From Myxococcales bacterium (lineage in GTDB: Bacteria > Myxococcota_A > Polyangia > Polyangiales > Polyangiaceae): 64,000 nucleotides of DNA. This document shows, piece by piece, positions 35,091 through 42,782 of this stretch (position 1 is its first letter; each line of letters opens with the position of its first letter). The DNA lies in contig JAEUKE010000087.1 of NCBI GenBank assembly GCA_016794345.1, positions 1-64,000 of the forward strand. Direction: 5' to 3'. The position numbers were made by a program, and so were the translations under genes. A model generated the notes under the pieces. The model saw only the letters and a list, made by a program, of their open reading frames with translations, ran no database searches and was not told where the DNA came from.

Positions 35091-36773
35091 ATGACGCGTT
35101 TGCTCGCTCACTCTTCGCTTCTGCTCGTCGTCACCGCTGCCTGTGGGGGTCAGGTCGTCTTCGTCGAGGAGGACGGCGGTGGCGGCTCGGGCGGGGCGGC
35201 GCCGTCCACGACGAGCTCGACGAAGGCCACGACCACGGCGACGTCGACCACCGGCTCCACCGGGCAAACCACGGGCTCATCCTCGAGCACCGGCATCCAG
35301 CCCAGCGGTGAGAACCTGGTCGAGCTGCCGCAAGGGACGGTGATGCAGTCCGGTTCGTTCACGGTTCAAGCCGAGCCGGGCACGCTCGGGCTCTCGTTCG
35401 TCGCGACGACGCCGAATCCGTTCGCGCAGGTGTCGGTCACGCGACAGGGCGCGCCGAGCGGCGCGACGGTCATCGGGGCCGTCGTCCCGTCGAACGGCTA
35501 CGAATACTGGTGGTTCGGCGCCATCGCGCAGTCGACGCCCCAGGTCTCCCACCCGGAGACCTTCCCGCTCGCCCAGGGCCCGTGGACGTTCGACGCCGAA
35601 GCGGACGGGTCGATGACCGCGACCATCTACCGTCGCCAGACGAACGACGGCGCCTTTCACGGCGGTGTCCTCGACGTGAACGTCTTCATCCCGGCAGACT
35701 TCGTCTCGCAGGAGGCCGTCCTCGCCGAGCTCCAGTCCGCTTATTCGGAATGGGCCGGCATCACGCTCGGCGACGTGCGCTTCTTCACTGTCGGCTCGCA
35801 ATACCTCACGGTCGATGAGAACAACATCTTCGACTACACGGCGGAGACGGCGATCGCCCCGTCGCGCCCCTCGCTCAACCTGATGCTCACGATCTCGATC
35901 GAGGGCCAGTTCTCGGGCGCGGCCGGCTTCTCTCTGGGCGCCCCCGGCGCGCCGACGAACCCCGGCTCGACGATGGCCGGCGTGGTGTGGATGTGGATCG
36001 GCGACGGCTTCTTCGACACGATCATCCTTCGGCACGAGGCCGGTCACTTCGCGGGCCTCTTCCACACGAGTGAGTTCGAGGCCGGCCTCGGCGACGCCCT
36101 CTCCGACACGCCGATGTGCGACGACGTGATGGCGAGCTTCGAGTCCTGCCCGGACTTCGACAACATCATGTTCCCCACCGGCGGGAGCGGCGCGCAGGTC
36201 TTCTCCCCGCTGCAAGAGAAGGTCATCCAGGGTAGCTCGATCTACCGAGGCTCGTTCGCCTCGGGCGAAGCGCCCATGCCGCCGCTGATCACGTTCGGCG
36301 GCGCCGACCAGGATCAGGGCGCGGGCGAGCACGTCGACCTCGCGTGGACCGACATGCCGTCGCTCCCACCTGCCGATGCCGAGTGGCGCGACGGGCTCCC
36401 CCGCGAGGTCGCCGTCCAGCTCGCCGGGCTCGGCTGCCCGACGGGCGCGCCCGGCGACTACTACGAGACGCTGGCCGCCGCAGGCGCGACCGATGTCGCG
36501 GCGCTGTTCGACGTCGCCTCCGCCCCCAACGCGCCGGCGTACGTCCGCCGGCGCGCGCTGGGGATGATCGCGCGGCTCTCGCCGGATTCGGCCGACGTCC
36601 AGTCGTACCTCGTGTCGGTCGCGGCCGACATGAACGAGCCGTCCGTGCTCCGAGCGGGCGCTCTCCGTTCGCTCCGGGAGATCGCGCCCGCGAGCGCGCG
36701 CGACGCGGCGAGCGTCGTGGACGCCGGCGGCGATCTCGTAGTGGAGCAGGCGATCGAGGCGGCGCGCCGCTGA
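35091..36773 (+). CDS. metzincin-like zinc metalloprotease lipoprotein
   Basis: A 560-residue predicted lipoprotein (VVTAACGG lipobox, followed by a Gly/Ser/Thr linker to about residue 70). An Ig-like beta region (about 75-190) leads to a metalloprotease domain with a perfect HExxHxxGxxH zinc site, His315-Glu316-x-x-His319-x-x-Gly-x-x-His325, and a plausible Met-turn in NIMFPTGG downstream. This resembles matrixin/astacin-type metzincins. The last ~110 residues are helical and HEAT-like (YVRRRALGMIARLSPDSADV, VLRAGALRSLREIAP), which is unusual for the family. Likely an envelope or secreted protease; substrate unknown. The hairpin at 35050 separates it from the desaturase. Confidence 0.85.
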   Translation: MTRLLAHSSLLLVVTAACGGQVVFVEEDGGGGSGGAAPSTTSSTKATTTATSTTGSTGQTTGSSSSTGIQPSGENLVELPQGTVMQSGSFTVQAEPGTLGLSFVATTPNPFAQVSVTRQGAPSGATVIGAVVPSNGYEYWWFGAIAQSTPQVSHPETFPLAQGPWTFDAEADGSMTATIYRRQTNDGAFHGGVLDVNVFIPADFVSQEAVLAELQSAYSEWAGITLGDVRFFTVGSQYLTVDENNIFDYTAETAIAPSRPSLNLMLTISIEGQFSGAAGFSLGAPGAPTNPGSTMAGVVWMWIGDGFFDTIILRHEAGHFAGLFHTSEFEAGLGDALSDTPMCDDVMASFESCPDFDNIMFPTGGSGAQVFSPLQEKVIQGSSIYRGSFASGEAPMPPLITFGGADQDQGAGEHVDLAWTDMPSLPPADAEWRDGLPREVAVQLAGLGCPTGAPGDYYETLAAAGATDVAALFDVASAPNAPAYVRRRALGMIARLSPDSADVQSYLVSVAADMNEPSVLRAGALRSLREIAPASARDAASVVDAGGDLVVEQAIEAARR

Positions 36774-36786
36774 TCGCGCCGGCGCC

Positions 36787-37353
36787 TCAGTTCAGCCGGA
36801 GCATGCGGCCCACGATCTTGTGCAGCTCTTCCGCGCGGGAGACGATCCGGTCCGCGTAGGTCTCGATCTCGCCGGCCGCGCGCAGCGCGATCTGCGCCAC
36901 GCCGGAGGTCGCGAGCGAGATCTCCTTGCGGCCCTTCAGCGAGATTCGATCCGCCTCGATCTCCACGGTTTCCATCTGGTCGACGCCCGGGGTCGCCTGC
37001 GTCCGGAGCGCGCCGACGACCTGAACCTCGCCAGCCGCGTTTCGCTCCACGAGGACGGGCTCCCCTCGCGTGCACGCAGTCTGGAGCACCGCCTGCGCGA
37101 CGTGTGGCGCTGACCGTGCTGTCATAATCTGGCCGCCGACGCTGATCTCCACCTCACCCTCGCGTACCTCGAGGACACGCGCGAGCGCCAGCTGACCGAA
37201 GACCTCCGCCGGCGCGCGCTCCGGTGGGAGCGCCGGCGTGACGCCGATCTCGGCCAGCGCTTCGATGGCCTTCTCGGGCGGGCGCCCCGTGCGGTCATCC
37301 GCGCTTTCTTCGGCCGAAGGGCCGGCCTCGCTGTCGTGGGCTCTGCTCTTCAC
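36787..37353 (-). CDS. DUF6484-like T6SS-associated protein
   Basis: A 188-residue protein with what looks like a DUF6484 domain (about residues 55-125: LARVLEVREGEVEISVGGQ, APHVAQAVLQTACTRGEPVLV), a family that recurs in type VI secretion spike loci. The C-terminal third is beta/helix mixed (EIEADRISLKGRKEISL, GEIETYADRIVSRAEELH), similar in style to the VgrG needle repeats. It is on the opposite strand from the vgrG genes, 51 bases behind the first DUF2169-like gene, so it belongs to a minus-strand arm of the island. The start is a GTG; a later start is possible. Function not established. Confidence 0.65.
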   Translation of the reverse strand: MKSRAHDSEAGPSAEESADDRTGRPPEKAIEALAEIGVTPALPPERAPAEVFGQLALARVLEVREGEVEISVGGQIMTARSAPHVAQAVLQTACTRGEPVLVERNAAGEVQVVGALRTQATPGVDQMETVEIEADRISLKGRKEISLATSGVAQIALRAAGEIETYADRIVSRAEELHKIVGRMLRLN

Positions 37354-37404
37354 CGTCCCACGAAGATAGGCGGAGAGCCCGCCCGCGTCGACTCGAGAAG
37401 GCCG

Positions 37405-38979
37405 TCACGGGCTCGCCGCGACGTCGCGACGGGCCAAGGCGGCGAGCAGATCGAGGAGCGGGGCGAGCGCCTCCGGCCCTGCCTCGTCGAGGTGACGTTC
37501 CCAACGGCGCTCGACGACCCGCCAGCGCAGCTCCGAGAGCCCGTGCCGCTTCAAGGTCTGTTTGCGCGGCGTGCTCTCCGCCCAGAGGGAGGCGCGGATC
37601 GCGGCGTACTCGTCGAGGGTGAGCCCTTCGATGCGGACGCTCGCAGCGGCGCGGTCTTCGTGCACCGGCGGAGGCAGCGCGACCGGAACGAACGCGGGGA
37701 ACGGCACGGCGCTGGGCGGCGGAAGACGAGGAACGGCCGGCGGCGCGGCCTGGGGCGCGCTCGCCGGAGCGGCGCGGAAGGGAAGCGCTTCGGCCCGGCT
37801 CGGGGGCGGCGCCATGGTGACGGACTTCTGCCGGACCGGGGGCCCGAACGGCAGCTGCGCGCCCGCGCCGGCGTCGAGCGGCGGCGGCGGCTGCGTCGCC
37901 CTCGCCGGCTCGACGGCAGGCGGGGGCGGCGCTGGCGGAGCCGGCTTCACGAACGGGAGCGGGTTGGCGGGGATGCGCCGCGGGTCTGCGGGCGCGGTCC
38001 TCGCCTTGGAGCGCTCGAACGGGAGCGGCGCGTCGTCCGCGACGGCGGCGACCTCGTCGTCGGCCGGGAGCGTGAGCATCGGCGGGCGAACCGCCGGCTG
38101 CAGCGGCTCGGGCGGCATCGTCGACGGGACGGGCACCGGCTTCGGCGCCAGCTCCGCGACGTCCCCGGGGAGGACGAGAGCGGGGATCGTCTCTTGCGGC
38201 TCGAGCTCGTCCGCGGGCTCCACCTGCGGCGTGGGCTCATCGACGAAGTCGAAGCCCGCCTCCCCCGATGGGCCCGGCTGGGCGGGCTCCACCGCGGCGT
38301 CTCTCTGCCACGACGCGCGCTCCTCGGCCGTGGTTCGCGCGAGCGACGCGCCCGCGTCCACGATCGCAATGACATCTCTGTCAACATCACCCGGATGCTG
38401 GAAATACGCACGCAGGACGAGCTCGACGCGCGACGCGAACGGATCCACCGCCACGCCGTCGATCTGGAGCGCGAGCGGCGACGGGCTCTCCCAGTCTCCG
38501 CGGATCACCAGCGCCGCCATCGGGCGAGGGGCGTCGATGACGCCGCTCCGGAACCACCCGCCGCCCTGCACCTCGACCGACAGCGGAAACGAGGGGAACG
38601 GGATCCGCGCCTCGGGTCGCGCGAAGGAACCAGGCCGACCGCTCGTCTCCTCGTCCACGGGACCGAGCTCGGCCGCTCGATGCGACCGGAGGTGGAGCGA
38701 GCCGATCTTCGCGATGACAGGCCCCTCGGCGGCGAGCACGCGCCCGGCGAGGACCACGTCGCAGGCGTCGCGACCTTCCACGAGGTCGACTGGGAAGAGG
38801 AGCTGCTCTGCCTCCGCCGACCGCAGGTCACGGAGCGGAGCCTGCTCGCTGGCGGGCGCCCCCTGCGTGCCGCCGGCGAGCTCGTACGTAACCTTCACCA
38901 CCAGCGCGTAAGCGCCCGGACGGGTTCGAGACCGGACGATGCCGACCGGCACGGGCGACCGCTGCGCGACGTCCACCAC
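37405..38979 (-). CDS. DUF2169-type T6SS adaptor-like protein (long Pro-rich form)
   Basis: A 524-residue protein whose first ~190 residues resemble the DUF2169 family (VVKVTYELAGG, FPVDLVEGRDACDVVLAGRV, RSGVIDAPRPMAALVIRGDW). In other bacteria DUF2169 proteins act as adaptors that help load DUF4150/PAAR-linked effectors onto VgrG. The middle (about 215-445) is a low-complexity Pro/Ala/Glu region, possibly disordered. The end (about 453-498) has a helical module LTLDEYAAIRASLW to TLKRHGLSELRW that recurs twice in the third DUF2169 protein at 50.0 kb. GTG start; 128 bases divergent from the next DUF2169 gene, so a shared promoter region is likely. Confidence 0.72.
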   Translation of the reverse strand: MVDVAQRSPVPVGIVRSRTRPGAYALVVKVTYELAGGTQGAPASEQAPLRDLRSAEAEQLLFPVDLVEGRDACDVVLAGRVLAAEGPVIAKIGSLHLRSHRAAELGPVDEETSGRPGSFARPEARIPFPSFPLSVEVQGGGWFRSGVIDAPRPMAALVIRGDWESPSPLALQIDGVAVDPFASRVELVLRAYFQHPGDVDRDVIAIVDAGASLARTTAEERASWQRDAAVEPAQPGPSGEAGFDFVDEPTPQVEPADELEPQETIPALVLPGDVAELAPKPVPVPSTMPPEPLQPAVRPPMLTLPADDEVAAVADDAPLPFERSKARTAPADPRRIPANPLPFVKPAPPAPPPPAVEPARATQPPPPLDAGAGAQLPFGPPVRQKSVTMAPPPSRAEALPFRAAPASAPQAAPPAVPRLPPPSAVPFPAFVPVALPPPVHEDRAAASVRIEGLTLDEYAAIRASLWAESTPRKQTLKRHGLSELRWRVVERRWERHLDEAGPEALAPLLDLLAALARRDVAASP

Positions 38980-39107
38980 ACTCCTTATTACCAGCGGAGC
39001 GCAGAACGAGAAGGGCTCTCGTTGGGGCCTATGTCGGAGACCGTGCGCGGCAGATCGGATCTACGACGACCAGTATCCACTCGAAGCTCGGCGGCTAGTA
39101 TCGGACG

Positions 39108-40190
39108 GTGGACTTAAACCGTCGCTGCGACGCGGAATGCTGGGCGACTGTCCGCGTCGAGTCCACGTTCGATCGCCACGGCAACGACGTCGCCGTGGTC
39201 GTCGCGAAGATGGCCTACGCCGTCAGCCCACAAGGCAAGGTCACCGTCGACTTCCGCCCAGTGCGCTGGAGCGACGTGCTCTCGGATCGCGGAGGCATCA
39301 AATACCCCGGCGATCTGTGCGACGAGAAGCCCGGAACGGACGTCGCGCTGATCGGCACGGCGCACCCGCCTCGCGGAAAGGCCGTCGATCGATTCTACGT
39401 GGGCCTCGCCGTCTCGAATGACACGACCGTTCTGTTGCGCAAGACCGTCCAGGTCTTCGGTAAGCGGACGTACGTCGCCGACAAGCGCGGCGTCGTCCCC
39501 GGCCCCTCCGCCATCGCCGGACCGACTCCGCTCGTCTACGCGCTCTGCTGGGGCGGCCGGACCGAGAGCACGGATCCCGCGCTGTTCGCCGAGGAGCCGC
39601 AGAACCCGTTCGGGCGCGGCTTCGCCCGCGAGCCGAGCACACTCGTGGGGACCGAGGCCCACGTGCTCGAGCCGGTGACGGAGCCCGGCGTCACGGTTCA
39701 CCCGTCGCACGGCTGCTTCGCCCCCGTGCCGGCGGACGTCGAGCCTCGCCGGAGCCGCGCGGGGACCTACGACTCCGAATGGGCGCGGAAGCGTGCGCCG
39801 ATCAAGCCTCGCGACTTCGATCCGCTCCACAACGCCTGGGCCACCCCCGGGCTGCACGCTTCCAAGCCGCTCCGCGGGACCGAGACCTTCGAGATCTCGG
39901 GTGTCCTGCCTGAGGGCCCCTGGCGGTTCACCTTGCCCGACTACGCGCCGCTGTTCGAGAGCCGATCGATCGGCCCCGGGTGGACGCGCCACCCCACCCA
40001 CCTCGACGGCGTGCTCATCGACGCGGACGCGCGCGTGGTGGAGCTCACCTGGCGCGCGGCCATCCCGCTCCCGAAGCCGTGGGAGCTGCTCTCGCGCATC
40101 CGCGTGTGGAGCGAGAAGCCGCTCCCGCGCGACCTCACGGATTCTTCCGCAGCAACGGCTCGAACGAGCCAGTCGGCCCCCTCACCCTGA
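39108..40190 (+). CDS. DUF2169-domain T6SS adaptor-like protein
   Basis: A 360-residue protein matching DUF2169 over most of its length: VVVAKMAYAVSPQGKV, the segment LCDEKPGTDVALIGTAHPP, LLRKTVQVFGKRTYV and a YDSEWARKRAPIKPRDFD stretch that is highly typical. Family knowledge: such proteins assist delivery of DUF4150-linked T6SS effectors. GTG start. It ends 15 bases before vgrG1, so it heads the main plus-strand operon. It lacks the C-terminal 45-residue module of the other two DUF2169-type proteins. Probably cytoplasmic. Confidence 0.85.
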   Translation: MDLNRRCDAECWATVRVESTFDRHGNDVAVVVAKMAYAVSPQGKVTVDFRPVRWSDVLSDRGGIKYPGDLCDEKPGTDVALIGTAHPPRGKAVDRFYVGLAVSNDTTVLLRKTVQVFGKRTYVADKRGVVPGPSAIAGPTPLVYALCWGGRTESTDPALFAEEPQNPFGRGFAREPSTLVGTEAHVLEPVTEPGVTVHPSHGCFAPVPADVEPRRSRAGTYDSEWARKRAPIKPRDFDPLHNAWATPGLHASKPLRGTETFEISGVLPEGPWRFTLPDYAPLFESRSIGPGWTRHPTHLDGVLIDADARVVELTWRAAIPLPKPWELLSRIRVWSEKPLPRDLTDSSAATARTSQSAPSP

Positions 40191-40205
40191 CGAGCAAGGA
40201 ACCCC

Positions 40206-42767
40206 ATGGAAGGCCTCAACATCGCGGGAACGATAGACATGTCGCTGGAGATCGGCGGGCATCGCTTCCGCGCGGTCACCTGCGACGTCGAGGAGGGCCT
40301 CTCCTCCTGCGGTCGCGTGACGGTCGAGGTCCAGTCGTTCGAGGACATCGATTTCGAGCCGCTGATCGAGGAGGAGGCGACGGTCCTCATCACCATCGCC
40401 GGCTTCGAGGTTCGACGCTTCACGAGGCGCCTGGGGCGCGCGGCCTTCGTCGGGTTGAAGGAGATGTCGCTCCGCTACTCGCTCGATCTCTTCCCCACGT
40501 TCCACTTTCTCCAGCTGGAGATGGACACGCGGAAGTTCCGCGACATGACGACCGAGGCCATCGTCAGCCAGGTCCTCGACGCCGCGGGCGTGACCCACAA
40601 ATGGCAAAACGCGCGGAAGTGCGCGTCGAGGCCCTACACCTTGCAGTACCGCGAGACGACGTTCGCCTTCGTCAGCCGGCTGCTGGAGTTCGAAGGGGTC
40701 TACTACTACTTCGAGCCCGACGGGACGATGGTCCTGGGCGACGACACTCCCTCCGAGGAGGACGTCCCGGGGATCGCGCTCTTCCAGCTCCGTGAGACCG
40801 AGGCCGCCAGCGCACACGGCGAAGTCGGCGTGACGTCTTTCACGCGCGGCGCGACGACGGTGTCGGGCAAGGCCACCGTCAACGATTACAACTGGAAGAC
40901 GCCGAAGCTGAGCCTCCTCGCCAGCCACGAGGCCGACCGCGACGGAGACCTCGAGATCTACGACTACCCGACCGGGTACCGCGATCCGGGCACCGGAAAG
41001 ACCCTCGCGAAGCTCCGCTCCGAGGCGCTCGCCGCCGAGAAACGATGGGCCGAGGGCGCGAGCAACGTCCCCTGGTTCGCCGCCGGCAGACACTTCCTCT
41101 TCCAGCACACCGAGGCGCTCGATTTCACCGGGAAGTACCTCCTCGTGCGCGTCACCCATCGGTTCCTCGCGACGGTCGGGGAGGAGCAGCGCGGCTCGTA
41201 CGAAAACCGCTTCTTCGCCATTCCGTCGTCGGTCCCCTGGCGCCCGCTCCTCACCACCCCGCGCCCGATCGTCCAGGGCAACCACACGGCGATGGTCCGC
41301 GGCCCGGTCGGGGAGGAGATCCACACGGACACGTACGGCCGCGCGAAGGTGCAGTTCCACTGGGACCGCGAGGCGACGGGGACCGATCTGGACTCACGCT
41401 GGATTCGCGTCGCGCAGGAGACCTCCTCTTCGATGGTGCTCTACCGCGTCGGGTGGGAGGTCGTCGTCGGCTACATCGACGGCGACCCCGACCGCCCCAT
41501 CGGTCTGGCGCGGAACATCAACGGCCAGATGATGCCGACCTACGGCCAGCCCTCACGCAAGAACATGATGACCATCAAGACGGAGTCCTACCCCGGGAAG
41601 ATGGGCTTCAACGAGCTGCGCCTCGACGACTCCGTCGGCACCATGCGGATGGACTGGCACGCCCAGAACGATTTTCTGAACTCGGTCGAAAATGACAAGA
41701 CCGAACGGATCGTCAACGACCACGTCTCCCTCATCAAAGGCGGCATCGATCGCGCCGTCGAGAAGAACCAGCTCCTCAAGGTCGGCGGCGACGAGACGAA
41801 GGACGTCCAGGCGGAGTACAACGAAAACGTCAAGAAGGACCGCAACGAGACGATCGGCGGGAGCGAGAAGATCCAGATCGCGACGAGCGGCGCGCGGAAC
41901 GTGCAGGGCAACGACGTCGAGAAGGTCGGCGGGCTGCGCCTCACGTTCGCCGGCGTGCCCACGGTCTCGATCCCGGGGCCGAAGGACATGATGAAGACGC
42001 TCGTGCCGCACACGCTCGGCGCGATCACGGACGGCATCGGCGCGACGGGCGTGTTCGCGCAGTCCGCCGTCGACCTCGGAAGCGGCGCGCGCCTCGGCGA
42101 CGTCGCCGCGAACGCGGGCAAGGCCGTCGCGGACGCGGCCATCGGCGCGATGGCGAGCGGCGGCGACGTCGGCGCCGCGGTGGGCGGGGCGCTGGGGCTG
42201 CCGAAGGGCGGAGATCTCGGCGCGGCGCTGAAGGGCGCGATCCCCTCCGCCGATCAGCTCGTCTCCGGCGCGAAGGACATGGCGCTCGACATGCTCCTCA
42301 AGGGGACGATCGGCCGTGACGTCCGCAAGCGCCTGACCCGCACCGTCGGCGGCGCGTGGGTCCAGCTGGCCGGCGGCTCCGTCATGAACAGCACCGGGAA
42401 GCTCTTCGCCGAGGCGATCGGCGGGCTGAAGCTGACCGCGACCAAGGGCAGCATCATGCAGAGCGCGACCAAGTTCCTCGTCGATACGGTGGGCGGAATG
42501 GTGATGCGCAAATCGAAGGACGACATGAGCGTCTCGGCGAAGAAGACGGTCGTGCGCATCGGCGCGATGGCCAAGATGCACTCGGACGAGCTGCTCGAGC
42601 TGCGCGGCAAGGAGATCGAAATCGAGGGTCAGCAGAAGGTGACGCTCAAGTCCGGCGACCTGCTCATCGAGCTCACGCCGACGGGCACCACGATCAAGGG
42701 CAACCTCAAGGTCCAGAGCGGCGATTCGATCAAGATCGCCGGCAACCCCGACGAGCTCACCGCGTGA
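40206..42767 (+). CDS. vgrG: T6SS spike protein VgrG, long form with insertion
   Basis: An 853-residue VgrG (TssI), the trimeric spike at the tip of the T6SS tube. The gp27-like base is about residues 1-370 and includes the VgrG signature FVSRLLEFEGVYYYFEPDG. The gp5-like OB fold spans about 365-455 (GRAKVQFHWDRE, VLYRVGWEVVVGYIDGDPDRP). The rest is the beta-helical needle. The needle is interrupted at about 595-712 by an Ala/Gly-rich helical stretch (LGAITDGIGATGVF, VGAAVGGALGLPKGG, ALKGAI) that the neighbouring VgrGs lack. AAGGAA lies 4-10 bases upstream of the ATG. First of three consecutive vgrG genes. Confidence 0.93.
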   Translation: MEGLNIAGTIDMSLEIGGHRFRAVTCDVEEGLSSCGRVTVEVQSFEDIDFEPLIEEEATVLITIAGFEVRRFTRRLGRAAFVGLKEMSLRYSLDLFPTFHFLQLEMDTRKFRDMTTEAIVSQVLDAAGVTHKWQNARKCASRPYTLQYRETTFAFVSRLLEFEGVYYYFEPDGTMVLGDDTPSEEDVPGIALFQLRETEAASAHGEVGVTSFTRGATTVSGKATVNDYNWKTPKLSLLASHEADRDGDLEIYDYPTGYRDPGTGKTLAKLRSEALAAEKRWAEGASNVPWFAAGRHFLFQHTEALDFTGKYLLVRVTHRFLATVGEEQRGSYENRFFAIPSSVPWRPLLTTPRPIVQGNHTAMVRGPVGEEIHTDTYGRAKVQFHWDREATGTDLDSRWIRVAQETSSSMVLYRVGWEVVVGYIDGDPDRPIGLARNINGQMMPTYGQPSRKNMMTIKTESYPGKMGFNELRLDDSVGTMRMDWHAQNDFLNSVENDKTERIVNDHVSLIKGGIDRAVEKNQLLKVGGDETKDVQAEYNENVKKDRNETIGGSEKIQIATSGARNVQGNDVEKVGGLRLTFAGVPTVSIPGPKDMMKTLVPHTLGAITDGIGATGVFAQSAVDLGSGARLGDVAANAGKAVADAAIGAMASGGDVGAAVGGALGLPKGGDLGAALKGAIPSADQLVSGAKDMALDMLLKGTIGRDVRKRLTRTVGGAWVQLAGGSVMNSTGKLFAEAIGGLKLTATKGSIMQSATKFLVDTVGGMVMRKSKDDMSVSAKKTVVRIGAMAKMHSDELLELRGKEIEIEGQQKVTLKSGDLLIELTPTGTTIKGNLKVQSGDSIKIAGNPDELTA

Positions 42768-42782
42768 TGCAGGAGGAACGAA

